From Myxocyprinus asiaticus (lineage: Eukaryota > Chordata > Actinopteri > Cypriniformes > Catostomidae): DNA of 64,000 bases. The stretch is taken from NCBI RefSeq assembly GCF_019703515.2, contig NC_059372.1, forward strand, positions 14,103,492 to 14,167,491, given 5' to 3'. Below are positions 11,300-22,428 of the stretch, one piece after another. Numbering within the stretch: position 1 is the first letter of the stretch; each line of letters begins with the position of its first letter. The position numbers and the translations under genes were made by a program. The notes beneath the pieces are model-generated. The model was not told the origin of the DNA, made no database searches, and saw only the letters and a program-made list of their open reading frames with translations.

Positions 11300-11870
11300 G
11301 AGCCGGTCAGGAACGCGGCTGCTGCCTGGGAGGGTTTTGTCCTTCGGCGCGAGGTTCGCGCTGAGGCGGGCGAGGCTTTTGCTTGGGCCACAGTTTACAT
11401 GGTCTCACCAATGACTCAGTGGCGGCTCTTGACACCGCTGAGGCGGCGGGAGTTGGGTTCTTTGCCGGGCGCTGGCTCGAAACAGAGTGGGAGTGGGGTG
11501 GATGAGAAGAATTGCTTCTTGTCAGCAAAAAGTGCTTAATCGCTTATGACTGCTTTTGCGCTGTGATGAAGTGCTCAGAGAAGCCTTCCACAGCATTGCC
11601 AAAACGGCTGTCAGGTGACACCGGAATGTTGAGGAGAGTGGATTTTTCCACATCATGCATTTCCGTGAGCGTTAAACAGACATGCCAGTCCAAAACCACC
11701 AGATTACTCATCGTTTTTCCGATGGCCTGCATGGTGATTTTTGTAGCACGCAGCGCCAAGTCTGTGGTGGTGCAGAGCTCCTTAAGCACTTCAGGGTTCA
11801 GGCCTTGCTCATCAATATCTTTGAGGACCTTGGCCTGGAAGACTTGAAGCACTGCCAAGCTATGAAGTGC
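11300..11870 (-). pseudogene. DIRS Gag-like remnant
   Basis: An open piece at 11544-11858 reads VFQAKVLKDIDEQGLNPEVL and continues with an LCTTTDLALRATKITMQAIG helical stretch, equivalent to 44287-44440 in the plus-strand copy and to 20.7-20.95 kb in the third. It is followed by a proline- and arginine-rich tail at 11307-11528 (KQKPRPPQREPRAEGQ), as at the C-terminus of DIRS ORF1 products. The N-terminal part is missing. Confidence 0.75.
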
Positions 11871-11975
11871 AGAGGCAAAATAAAAATGAAAATATGAGCA
11901 AAATTGTTTGAGGGCACAAAAAACAGTAATATAACCAAGGAAAACATGATTTTGTTTGCAATTCTGATGACTTTG

Positions 11976-11980
11976 CTTTA

Positions 11981-12013
<33 letters not shown>

Positions 12014-12014
12014 T
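11976..12014. repeat. (ATT)n followed by a T run
   Basis: About ten ATT units then a run of T. Confidence 0.85.
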
Positions 12015-12054
12015 TTTTTTTTTCTTGCAACAAATTTTAAATGTGTTTATATAT

Positions 12055-12210
12055 ATTTGATTCATGCTTGTTATTTTTTGATCTGCGCTAATTATTTTGA
12101 TCTGCGCTTTTTATTTATTTTTGTGCTGCTTATTTTTTTATCTGCGCTTATTATTTTTTGATTTACGCTTATTATTTTGATTCACGCTTATTATTTTTGG
12201 ATTTGTGACT
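12055..12210. repeat. Minisatellite with ~20-base unit
   Basis: About seven diverged units of the form TTATTTTTTGATCTGCGCT follow one another, with variants GATTCATGCTTG, GATTTACGCTTA, GATTCACGCTTA and GATTTGTGACTG. Unit length varies from about 16 to 24 bases through the T run. Non-coding. Confidence 0.75.
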
Positions 12211-12929
12211 GCAATACTTTTGATGGGATTTTGATCCCATATTTCCATGCAACGCAAAGTTAGATTTAGGGCAAAAATGATGTTGAGTGGTTTTTGCTTC
12301 AACTGCTAAATTATATTGACATATGTACATTTATCTAAAAGAAAAAAGAGGATGGTTCCCCAAAGCTGAATCTGGTTCCTCAAAATGTTCGTTCTGATTA
12401 CTAACTAACACTGAAGCGGTTCTTTCCTTGCAACACTCATCTTTGGCTTGCTCACTGAGGGCTTAAAGACATAAAGGCAGGATTTTCCATAAAGCTGTTT
12501 TAAAATGATGTTCATTGTGAAAAGTGCTATACAAATAAAAATGAATGACTTGAATGTAGACAGACACATTTTTATTAAGAAGAGGTCATATAAGTTTTTC
12601 TCATGACAATCAAGTAGCAATGCATTTCTTAAAGTTATTTTATTATAGAGCTCTGCTTTTTCGTGACCAGTGTCAGACACTGTTGTGTCATTTAAGATTT
12701 TAAATACATTTAATTTATGTTGAATCCTTCAATAAATTTAACAAACATTTGTGAGCACTCTTTTTTTTTTTTTAATTGTATCATATGGTGAGGCTACTGT
12801 ATTGTAACGAGAAATTTGTGTATTGCTACATGCCTAGTATACAATTCTCAAGAAATCAACCTTGCAATAGATTATATATAGATGTCTCTGCATATTAAGT
12901 TGGGAAAGTATTTTAAAATGGGTAAAATT

Positions 12930-14213
12930 ACACACTTCACCTTTTAAGAGCAAGTGACCTATTTTCGTGAGTGCGCAAAGCGCAACGCTACGTGCTACGA
13001 CAGTGCACAACGTCTTATAAAATGTTTGTGAGAGCGCTGATTCTAAGCGCAATTTCCGTGCCATGCCAAAGGGGCGTGGTTGAGAGTGTTTGCGCTATCT
13101 GTGGGTGTATGCGTGCAAACTGTGGGTGTACTGTATGTAAATGAATTGGCACAAAGTGCAATTTGCTATTTTCCTGGGAAATAGGTCATTGCGCTAAGAG
13201 GTTTTAGAACCACAGCGGTTATCAGTGCAAAGTCTAATATCAGTTCCTGCATTGGCAGTTTGGAGATTCCACCAGCATTTTGTAAAAAAGTACATGTCCA
13301 AGCTCTGACAGTATAGTGGAACATCAAATTATGTCCCTGACAATCACTGTTGTTGCCATTTTATGACACAAAAATGTATGAAATCTGTGTTTATCTATCT
13401 TTAGGTCATGGTTTATTTTTCAATTATTATTATTATGTTTATATTTACAATTGCATTTTTTATCTAATTTATATTGGTATTTTTCCACCTGTTGTCGTAT
13501 AGTTATTTTTAAGTCACTGCAAAAGGAGCCGGTGGAAGAAGTTGGAGAGAATAAAATGTATTGATTTGGTATGATTTTTTTACCACTTCGTTATTTTGAT
13601 TACATTTTAGTTTCTTTTGAAATGTAATTTGAATTTAGAAATATTTTTGGTTTAATTTTTTCATGTTTCCGTAACTGAATTACATTTTTCAAAATCGACC
13701 AGTAGAAGTGCGTTCCGATAAAATCACTGTTAATACTAGCCATGATGTGTATCAGTAGATGAAAATGATTCATAAAACATACATTCTCTATAATTTAACA
13801 GATTGTAAATCCAAATCCTGATGAGAACCACATTTTCCAATGCGTATAAAAGGAGTGTATCACTGTCATAGAATATGTTGGACATTCAGCAGTTAACAGA
13901 ATTAATGCACAAAACAACGTAAGTCCATATTTCTGTTCTTCTGATTCATTGCATACAGTCCATTTACACTACCATCTTCTTATAAATGTGCTGTCTTTGT
14001 TTAGACAGGGAATAGAATAGGACGTAACTGGAGAAGAACCTCAGAATTAAATTGCACTTGACCCAGCTCATTAGTGCTTTGCCAAACCCACTTGTGCCTA
14101 GACTTAGCGAAAATACCAAAACTTCATGGCCATGCCCACTGACTTTGCTCTTATGACTTAAAGCATAGCGCTGCACTTAGCGTTACTAGCGCTCTTAAAA
14201 TTTGGGCCCCAAG
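12930..14213. mobile_element. Possible hAT-type element with GCGC-rich inverted ends
   Basis: The right end, read inward on the minus strand from 14213, gives GGGGCCCAAATTTTAAGAGC then GCTAGTAACGCTAAGTGCAG. The left part (12940-13200) carries GCGCAAAGCGCAACGCTACG, GAGCGCTGATTCTAAGCGCA and GCAATTTGCTATTTTCCTGG. Fish hAT elements with GGGCCCAAATT ends have such GCGCTA-rich subterminal DNA. The pairing is inferred; no target duplication was found and no transposase is present. Confidence 0.35.
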
Positions 14214-14547
14214 TGCCTTGATGAACATTTCAATGTGGATGACAGCACAGTTGCAGTAACACACTTGAAGTAAACTAAGTAATTAAAGTAAACTTTCTGG
14301 ACTGACAGCACTTCTACATGACCTCTTGACCCCTACAGGATCAAAATCATATGAGGTCCTATCTGGGATTTAAGCTGACAGTTTCTCATTTCTAGGGTAA
14401 AGCTGTCACTCTTCCACATACAGCACACATGGAGTCTGCCTGAATTATTGATGGTCGACCACAGCCTTGTTCCCGAGATTTGTTGTGTGAGGAAAACATT
14501 TTACTTTCAGGAAGAAATGGACATCCAAAATGATCTTTACAGTCAGT

Positions 14548-16640
14548 GTTGAGGAGAAATGAAATACATGTAATGGGAATACGTATTTAAAATACAAAAT
14601 ATAAGTTTCTGTATTCCACTACAGTTACAATTTAAATCATTGTTAATTAGAATACAGTTACATTCTAAATGTATTTTGATTACTGAAGAGATTACTTTGC
14701 ATTTTATTGTTTTTTGTTTCATTTAATATTTAGTCCTTTCAGATAGAAAACATATATACATATAAATGATATGATCAAAAGTGCATTTGAACAGCGGTGA
14801 AACACTTTATGATGCGTTACATTCATACGAGCAGACAGAGAAGTACATTTGAAGTAAGTTTGGAGCAGAAGAAATAGAAATAAACCTTGTGTAAATTGTC
14901 AGGTTTACGCTAAGCTAAAATGCTATTTCTAGCCATTTTACATGCACAAGTTACCAGGCACCGTAATGCTTTTCCCCGGAGATAAATGGTTTAGTCCGAA
15001 AAATCACGGAGCCAAACAACAAAAGTCTGTATTCCACACATTTAAGGCAGATACACAGGCTGCACGCTCTTCTCATACATGAGAAAAATTAACAAACTAT
15101 TAGCATCACAAAACATAAAAGTATAATAAAGGTCAGGGAGAGCAGATCATCTCATGATCTGCACCTGCACACAGACTGAGTAGTAACTCTAATCACACAG
15201 CACATGCATATGCAAATGAGATGGTCAGTGTCTTAAAGTTACCCTGCATAATAATAGAATGCATGTAAATACATTGTCTTAATCGTTACAGAACGATCAT
15301 TTTTTTTATCAAGAAAATTCATGTTGGATCATAATTTCTTTTTTTCTAGTAAGACCTGTGATATTAGGGCAAAAAATCATATTCTTGATAATTTTTGTAT
15401 TGTTTTCCTGTAAAAATATCTAAAAATCCTTTAAACAAGTTCAATTTGATTTATCTTGTTTTAGAAACAACACTGCATAAGATATTTAGGTTTTTCAGAG
15501 AATGTATTTTTAACATGTGTATTTTGTCTTACTGTACTGGCAGATTTTTTATAGTCAAAACAAGTGAAAAAAATCTACCAGTGCTGGTGAAGAAGTAATC
15601 CAAAGTATTTAAAATAAGTTACTGACCTTGAGTAATCTAACGAAATACGTTACAATTTACATTTTACAACATGTATTCTGTAATGGAATACATTTCAAAA
15701 TACACGTTAAAAATACATTCTCTGAAAAACCTAAATATCTTATGCATGTAACGTGGGTGTCTTGGAGAGGAAGAGAGGAGACGCAGGAGTAGATTCTTTT
15801 AATCTTTTTAATTATAAATGTTGGAGTAGAACAATCGCAGGATTGGAAACAGAAGAAAGGCTCAACAATAGTAATCGCTGGAGTGGAACACACGCTGGAA
15901 CAAACACTAAATCTTAACATTCAAAGCTTAACATAACACCTCATAACGAAACACTTCACAACATAACACTTCAAGGACTGACAAAGACTTAACAAAACTA
16001 GAGGGTATTTATACACTGAGAAACTAATGTGGGAATAGAAGTCAGGTGCAGATGATGAAGAACTGATAGAAATGATTAGGGCAGTGATATGTTTACAGGA
16101 AAACAATAAAAAAAAAAAAAAAAATGTATTATCAAGTATACGGTTTTTGCCCTAATATCAAAGGTCTTACTAGAAAAAAGAAATTATGATCCAATGTGAA
16201 TTTTCTTGATAAAAAAATATGATCATGCCTGGTAACATGTGCATGTAAAATGGCTAAATAGCATTTTAGCTTAGCATAAAGCTGACATTTTACAAATGGT
16301 TTATTTCTATTTCTTCTGCTCCAAACTTACTTCAAACTTACTTCTCTGTCTGCTCATATGAATGTAACACATCATAAGAAAGTGTTTCACTGCTGTTCAA
16401 ATGCACTTTTGATTGCATCATTTATATGTATCATTTTTTCCATCTGAAAGGACTAAATATTAAATGAAACAAATGACAATAAAATGCAAAGTAATCTCTT
16501 CAGTAATCAAAATACTTTTTTGAATGCAACTGTATTCTAAATACCAATGATTTAAATTGTAACTGTAGTGGAATACAGTTACTTATATTTTGTATTTTAA
16601 ATACGTAATCCCATTACATGTATTTCATTACTCCCCAACC
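14548..16640. mobile_element. Large interrupted foldback element
   Basis: The right arm (16135-16640, reverse-complemented) repeats the left arm (14548-14966, resumed at 15293-15395) almost base for base. Shared blocks include GAAATACATGTAATGGGA, GTATTCCACTACAGTTAC, GGAGCAGAAGAAATAGAAAT and CTAAGCTAAAATGCTATTT. The left arm carries an extra ~330 bases (14967-15292). A second, inner inverted pair lies at about 15473-15525 and 15690-15745 (TAAGATATTTAGGTTTTTCA). Ends CAGTGTTGAGG and (minus) CAGGGTTGGGG resemble hAT termini, but no matching 8-base duplication was found. Confidence 0.7.
15746..16105. mobile_element. Insertion inside the foldback element, possibly a solo LTR
   Basis: The segment from TGTAACGTGGGTGTCTTGG to TGATATGTTTACAGGAAAAC is foreign to both arms of the surrounding foldback. 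It has a GGGTATTTATAC box and CAGGTGCAGATGATGAAGA, as seen in fish LTRs. It starts with TG and contains TTTACA near its end, but neither a clean terminus nor a target duplication is certain. Confidence 0.35.
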
Positions 16641-17541
16641 CTGGTTATATATCATATTACTCTACTAGATTGTCATTCATTAACTTTTGCATTTACTAAA
16701 CATGATTTTATCCCTCTTGTATTTCACATAATTCACTTAATTTGATCCAGTTAAAGGTGAAACATCCAGAGATCACTGAAGGCAATCTTTATCAATTTCC
16801 TAGTGGCTTGGAATATACTTAGCTGAGAAAGCAGGTTGTTTGAAATAACTGATTTACAGTTTACTGTCAGCTTGAGGCAAATAAATATGATTTCATATTT
16901 AGTTAAATGGTATTATAACACTGACTTTACACCAAATGAGGGCAAGACTCATATTTTTCTCTGTACTCTGTACATCTATTCATTGGCCATGCAGAACAGA
17001 TAAAAATCTGAATCTATTTCTGTTGAAGGTAATGGAACATTGAGGAATAGCAGACTGACTGTACAGTAGTAATTTATTTAGGCAGGACAATAGAGCTATT
17101 CCTTCAAATGGTCATCAGAGTGGAAAAATGGCCTTTAGATTTCATCAATGTATGATATGCTTTGAAATCAGATTTTAACTTAAGATATGGCTGAATTCAG
17201 ACAGAGGTTATCATAAATATATTTTCTCAAAATGCAGAATGAGCAACTCTTACATTGCATGACTGTACTGTATGTGAGCCTATATGATATGAATCAAACA
17301 AACAAACATTGTTTCTTTGTTATTTAAATATTTTTGTTTTAGGTTTAGACCAGGGGTTGGGAAAAGCAGGAGGTTTGTGAGATTGTGATAGAAATGCAAA
17401 TGGTCTTATACACGTAATTCCCTTATACATTGATATCCATTTTACAGTTTTTTACAATCATTTTCACACATCTTTCAATACTGAGAACACATTTCAAATC
17501 TCTTAATACAATAAGCACAACATCAGTCTATGTGGACTAAA

Positions 17542-17750
17542 CGTCTTGGTTACTTTCGTAACCTCCGTTCCCTGTTGGAGGAAACAAGAAGTTGTGTCGA
17601 TGTAGTGACACTAGGAGTCGCCCTTGGGAGCCCCAAACACCTCTTATCTTTGAGAAAAGGCCAATGGGAATTGGCGAGTGGAATTTGCATGCCACTCCCC
17701 CAGACATACGGGTATAAAAGGAGCTGGCTTGCAACCACTCATTCAGGTTT
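17542..17750. repeat. Left inverted terminal repeat of the DIRS element
   Basis: It begins CGTCTTGGTTACTTTCGTAA, which matches, inverted, the internal complementary region at 17832-17872. It continues with the shared terminal block (TTGTGTCGATGTAGTGACAC ... CACTCATTC) that recurs inverted at about 21899-22050. Confidence 0.85.
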
Positions 17751-17831
17751 TGTGCTGAGGAGCTGAGACAAGGTCCTGGCCATTTCAGTGGGTAGTTCAG
17801 TGTTGTGGCAGGAGGGACACAACATCTCGTT

Positions 17832-17921
17832 CCTTCCATCAGGGAACGGAGGTTACGAAAGTAACCAGGACGTTCCCTGTCTGTCACTCACTCAACGTTG
17901 TGTCGATGTAGTGACATTAGT
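17832..17921. repeat. Internal complementary region (ICR) of the DIRS element
   Basis: Its first half (CCATCAGGGAACGGAGGTTA ... AACCAGGACG) is the reverse complement of the extreme left end at 17542. Its second half (GTTCCCTGTCTGTCACTCAC ... GTGTCGATGTAGTGACA) is the reverse complement of the extreme right end at 22078. An ICR matching both ends is diagnostic of DIRS elements and is thought to template a circular DNA intermediate. Confidence 0.85.
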
Positions 17922-18659
17922 GGTCCCTATACAAAATGCCATGACTAACTGAACTGTGTTACTTGGACTGGCGGTGCAAGACAGGCAGACCTTGTATGCC
18001 TCGTAGCCAGCGCGCCCGGCCGTCACGTAACCTCCCCCAATGCTCTTACAGGTGTCACACGGTCCCCTGCAACTCGGGGACAGGACGACTGCCCAAAAAT
18101 AGGGACCAGCTGACCCAACCGTGTCCTCCTCTCCTTTTTTCTCCCTAAAAAGAACGAAATCGTTCAGCTGGGGGCCATATAGTGGTCCGTGTTGGGGGGT
18201 GTCCCTCCGAAGGGGAGTACACCGCGGAGACCACACCCCGCCCGGAGGGGGGTGGGGGGGGTGGGTGGTATTTGAGTGGAAATACATCACATGGTCTTAC
18301 CGAGTTTTGTCAGAAGTATCTCATGTGGAGAAGTCCTGTGGTAGGTCCTAGCTGAGGGGGGAGGAGCTCTACAAACACGGTGACCAGGGGCAGAGGGACC
18401 AAGGAAGATGCAGTTTACCAACAGGGAAACCATTTTGCGGAAGATACATCACACGGTGTTACCTACGGGCAACCAGCGCATGTGGCCTATTTAGCACACG
18501 TAATGGGCTGGCAGTGAATTTCTCTGCCACAGGGCTAAGGAGGAAGGTCATCCAGGGTCCACAAATTTGTGAACACGACTGGGAGTCAAAGCGCACGTCT
18601 TCACCTCGGGGAGGGGAAAGGTGCTATGTGCAAGTGGTACAGCTGGCCAGCTGTCCCAG

Positions 18660-19114
18660 AACTTACCTGCTCATACCTGACATCACACGGGACGAGACCG
18701 GCTCAACCCGGAGATTGTAAAACGTCGCAAAGGTGTTGGGTGTTGCCCAGCCCGCTGCTCTGCAGATGTATGCTAAAGAGACGCCATTGGTCAGGGCCCA
18801 AGAGGCTGCCACACTCCTAGTAGAGTGGGCTCACAGCCCCAAGGGGGGTGGCACGTCCTGGGCATGATATGCCATAGTGATGGCGTCAATGACCCAGTGG
18901 GCGATCCTCTGTTGGAGATAGCGCTCCCTTTCTGCTGTCCGCCAAAGCAGACAAAGAGCTGCTCGGAGCTTCTAAGGCTCTGCGTGCGATCCAAATAGAT
19001 ACGTAAAGCACGCACCGGACACAGCATCGCCAAGGCTTGGTCTGCCTCCTGCTGGGGCAGCGCTTGCAGGTTCACCACCTGATCCCTAAACAGGGTCGTG
19101 TGAACCTTGGGCAC
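18660..19114 (-). pseudogene. DIRS tyrosine recombinase remnant
   Basis: The piece 18791-19114 reads PKVHTTLFRDQVVNLQALP ... MLCPVRALRIYLDRTQ ... EQLFVCFGGQQKG. After a frame change the sequence continues through AHSTRSVAASWALTNGVS, ICRAAGWATPNTF and FYNLRVEPVS. The H-S-T-R box carries one catalytic arginine of this family, and the tyrosine of FYNL is the probable nucleophile. At least one frameshift and one in-frame stop break it. The N-terminal arginine region lies within the deletion. Confidence 0.8.
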
Positions 19115-19252
19115 AGTGCTGAAGCGGTCTCATATGCATCAACCCGAGCAGTGTGACCACCGCTGAGGACGCCATATGCCCCAGGAGCCTCTGAAATAGT
19201 TTCAGTGGGACACCGTTTTCCACCTGAACGCTCTCAGACTGTTCAGCACCAA

Positions 19253-20238
19253 CTACACGCGCGCTCGCTCGTGAGGCGCACCATCATCGAGACTGAGACT
19301 AACTCTATGCCGAGAAAAGAGATGCTCTGAACCGGGGAGAGCTTGCTCTTTTCCCAGTTGACCCAAAGCCCCAACCGGCTGAGGTGCCTGAGCACAAGGT
19401 CCCTGTGCGCACACAACAAGTCCCGCGAGTGAGGTAGAATCAGTCAGTCGTCGAGATAGTTGAGGATGCGAACGGCCACTTCCTTTAGTGGGGCAAGGGC
19501 TGCCTCTGCAACGTTCCTGAAGGCGCGAGGTGACAGGGACAGACCGAAGCGGAGGACTTTTTTGTACTGGTATGCCTGGCCCTCGAAAGCAAACCGTAGG
19601 AAAGGCCTGTGTTGCGGTAAAACTGAGACGTGGAAGTATGCGTCCTTCAGGTCTACTGCCACGAACCAATCTTGATGTCGGACGCTCGCTAAAATGCATT
19701 TTTGCATCAACATCTTGAACGGGAGTCTGTGCAAGGCCCGGTTCAGAACTCGCAGGTCCAAGATTGGCAGCAACCCACTGCCTTTTTTGGGTACAATGAA
19801 GTAGAGGCTGTAAAACCCCTTCCTCATCTCAGCTGAAGGGACAGGCTCTATTGTGTCCTTCCGTAAAAGGGATGCGATCTCTGCGCGCAAGGCAGCGGCG
19901 TTCTCGCCTTTCACCGAGGTGAAGCGGACGCTGTTCAACCTGGGCGGGCGCCTAGTGAACTGAATCGCGTAGCCGAGTCGGACGGTCCTGATCAGCCACC
20001 GCGACGGGTTGGGGAGTGTGAGCCACACCCCCAAGCTCCGGGCGAGGGGGACCAAGGGGACAATCGTGTCGGGCATACTGGTGGGTGGGGCCTCATGGCG
20101 GGGTGGAGCCTGAGGCGCCATTGATGGCCGTGCTGAGTCCGGGGACATCGAAGCACTTACCTGGTTCCATATACCCACTGTAAGAGCGGTCTGGGACGGG
20201 GGATGAGGGAAATCATCCTTGTGGCCTGTCGCGACCAT
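19253..20238 (-). pseudogene. DIRS reverse transcriptase, nearly intact N-terminal part
   Basis: The open piece 19444-20238 (264 codons) carries, in order: LRAEIASLLRKDTIEPVPSA, MRKGFYSLYFIVPKKGSG, LLPILDLRVLNRALHRLPFK, the palm motif FVAVDLKDAYFHVSVLP with its catalytic aspartate, FLRFAFEGQAYQY, LRFGLSLSPRAF, and RILNYLDD with the YLDD active-site box. A frame change right after YLDD moves the thumb region into 19260-19440 (GLWVNWEKSKLSP type). RT motifs are complete but RNase H is absent. Of the three DIRS copies in the window this is the best-kept polymerase. Confidence 0.9.
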
Positions 20239-20441
20239 CCTGTCGTGGGCATGATAACAATGGCTGTGGACACTGAATGTGTGACCCAGGAAGTGAGGAA
20301 ACAGCTCTTTTGTTGAAAAGTGGGTGCAAAATCAACAGAAAAGGTAAATAAGGATTTTCCACCTGGCCCTCCACTGGGGGATGGAGTGGTCTGCATACCA
20401 GCTCCTGTGCAGCAGGTTCCTGGCTCCCTGGGTCGCCCGTC

Positions 20442-21647
20442 TCAGGGACGCTTTGAAGCTTTCCATGGGTTCTTGGCGGCCGGCCATGAAATGGGTGGCG
20501 TCTGCTTTCTGCAGGTGGCTCCACAACGGAGCCAGCCTACTGGGGCGGGCTGTGGTGGAGCCGGTGTTGCTGCTGCAGGGGGACGCCCTTGGCGACGAGC
20601 AGACGGGGTGCGGGACCTTGAGTCGCGCCGGGGCAGGATGTGTTGTATGGCCTCCGTTTGCTTTTTGACCGCCGAGAATTGCTGGGCAAAATCCTCTACG
20701 GTGTCGCCGAATAGGCCAACCTGGGAGATGGGGGAGTCAAGGAATCGTACCTTGTCAGCCTCCCTTGACTCGACCATGTTGAGCCAAAGGTGGCGCTCCT
20801 GGACCAACAGGGTAGACATCGCCTGCCCGAGAGACCGTGCCATGACCTCCATTGCCTGGAGGGTGAGATCTGTCGCCGAGTGCAGCTCCTGCATCAATCT
20901 CGGGTCCGGACTACCCTCGTGCAGTTCTTTGAGTGCCTTGGCTTGGTGCATTTGCAGGAGAGCCATGTCATGCAGGGCGGAGGCGGCCTGTCCAGCAGCA
21001 CCATAGGCCTTAGCCGCCAGTGACGACGTAAGCCTACAGGCCCTGGACAGGAACCAATAATCAAGCCGCGAGGGTTCAGGGGGGAGCAGAGGATTCCACT
21101 CCAGCCCAATGCTCGCAGCCGCACGGGCAAGCATGGCCGCCAGCTCCGCGTCAGCCTGCGACTGGGTTACCGCACCTGAGGGTGGGAGCCCAGCCGAGTC
21201 CTCTGCATTGGACTGGACAAGCCCGCTCTCTGATGCTGCTATCTACAAATCATCCTCTTCGCGATCTCCTGCCCTGAGACGAGCCCGCGGTCTCATCCCA
21301 GAACTCGACAGGGGCACACGAGCGTGCTGGGGAATGGGAGGTCCGTGGGGGGTTTCCCGGCGGAGAAGCTCCTATTGAGGTCCCCAAATCGCCCCCAGTG
21401 CCTTCTCTGCCTCATACCCGTAGGTGGAAGGACCGAGGCGGGGAGCCGCTGGTGTGGCTTTCCCTCTGACGAAAGAAAGCCACGACCGCAATGTTGCCAT
21501 GGTCATGTTCTCGCGATGAGGACACAAACCATCCATGAAAGATGTCTTCATGTGGGAAGCACCCAAACACGTGAGACAGCAATTGCGTCCGTCAGAAGTG
21601 GAGAGATAGCGACCGCAACCAGGAATAATACACAAACGAAAAGGCAT
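20442..21647 (-). pseudogene. DIRS Gag-like ORF1 remnant
   Basis: The N-terminal piece 21372-21647 has a cysteine cluster, CIIPGCGRYLSTSDGRNCC then LTCLGASH, matching CSLCERHISPSD in the 43.6-kb copy, and probably binds zinc. The main piece 20442-21134 has a helical region (MALLQMHQAKALKELHEGSP, DLTLQAMEVMARSLGQAMST) and a basic, proline-rich tail (RRQGRPPAAATPAPPQPAP). The two pieces are in different frames and the part between them (21135-21371) is acidic and serine-rich. The role as a structural, nucleic-acid-binding protein is inferred from DIRS organisation. Confidence 0.75.
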
Positions 21648-21683
21648 CTTGAAAAAGACGTTTCTTAAGTGCCACTCTTTTAG

Positions 21684-21765
21684 TAGGAAAATATACTCTT
21701 TGTGAGGGAAGAATATACTCTTTTAACTGCTGAGAATATACTCTTTTAACCTGCTGAAGCACTCA
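21684..21765. repeat. Triplet of AATATACTCTTTT units in the DIRS leader
   Basis: Three spaced copies (near 21690, 21711 and 21732) read AAATATACTCTTTGTG, GAATATACTCTTTTAACTGC and GAATATACTCTTTTAACCTG. They lie upstream of the Gag start on the minus strand, between the terminal repeat and ORF1; a promoter or leader function is conceivable but not shown. Confidence 0.6.
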
Positions 21766-21898
21766 GGGGCGTGCAAGAGGGGGAGAAACCGCTGTAATGT
21801 GCCATAAATCCAACAGCTTCACTGGATATTAGAGGTGAATGGATCGGCAGAGTAATTCAGCTCGCTGAACACAACCACTCAGCTCCGAAGAGAAAATT

Positions 21899-22078
21899 TG
21901 AATGAGTGGTTGCAAGCCAGCTCCTTTTATACCCGTATGTCCGGGGGAGTGGCATGCAAATTCCACTCGCCAATTCCCATTGGCCTTTTCTCAAAGATCA
22001 GAGGTGTTTGGGGCTCCCAAGTGCGACCACTAGTGTCACTACATCGACACAACGTTGAGTGAGTGACAGATAGGGAAC
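21899..22078. repeat. Right inverted terminal repeat of the DIRS element
   Basis: Read on the plus strand it goes GAATGAGTGGTTGCAAGCCA ... TATACCCGTATGTCCGGGGG ... GTTGAGTGAGTGACAGATAG and ends GGGAAC. It is the inverse of the left terminal block at 17590-17750; its last ~45 bases pair with the ICR. A TATAAAAGG box on the minus strand suggests a promoter (inference). Confidence 0.85.
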
Positions 22079-22428
22079 TGTGGATCAGTTTTCATTGCTT
22101 TTACACACAATCCCTTCAGTGACCATATTCATCAAAAATCATGAAATCTTTTGTCAATCACTCTAAACAACCAGCAAAACTTTGTTAAAGCAGCTTTTTT
22201 GCACTTGTTTGCATACTGTTTTCAATCACATCAGTTCAAAACCTCATACAAAACTTCATTTGACAGAATTTTCTATAATTCTATAATAATAATATACTGA
22301 AATATTTCCACAATCAAGATAAATAAATAAGTAAAACAGCTAATTCCCGCTTTGGCTGAAGTCCTGCCCAGGTGTTTTGTCTTATAAAAGAACAAAATAA
22401 CATTTTTGGAATAGTTCCTTTTGAGAGC

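Larger units (their letters stand above)
10580..11880 (-). mobile_element. DIRS-like tyrosine-recombinase retrotransposon fragment
   Basis: Protein remains in order on the minus strand match the DIRS element at 43.1-46.6 kb: a Gag-like segment, then a proline-rich tail, then the start of the reverse transcriptase. Neither terminal repeats nor recombinase are present, so this is an internal fragment. The right edge near 11880 is where similarity to the 44.28-kb Gag segment stops; the left edge near 10580 follows the RT segment corresponding to 44.98 kb. Confidence 0.75.
17542..22078 (-). mobile_element. DIRS-like retrotransposon, internally deleted
   Basis: On the minus strand the order is Gag-like, reverse transcriptase, tyrosine recombinase. 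The outer ends are inverted repeats of about 170 bases: TACGGGTATAAAAGGAGCTGGCTT at 17705-17730 recurs inverted near 21920-21945, with GGAATTTGCATGCCACTCCC and ACAACGTTGAGTGAGTGACA nearby. An internal complementary region at 17832-17921 pairs with both extreme ends. About 4.5 kb is short for the family because RNase H and the methylase-like region are missing between RT and recombinase. DIRS elements integrate by a tyrosine recombinase and make no target duplication, consistent with none being seen. Confidence 0.9.

Noticed and set aside
17537..18820. Several frames of 60-132 codons in the left part of the DIRS
   Set aside because: They run across terminal repeats, ICR and the untranslated 3' region; no match to Gag, RT or recombinase motifs.
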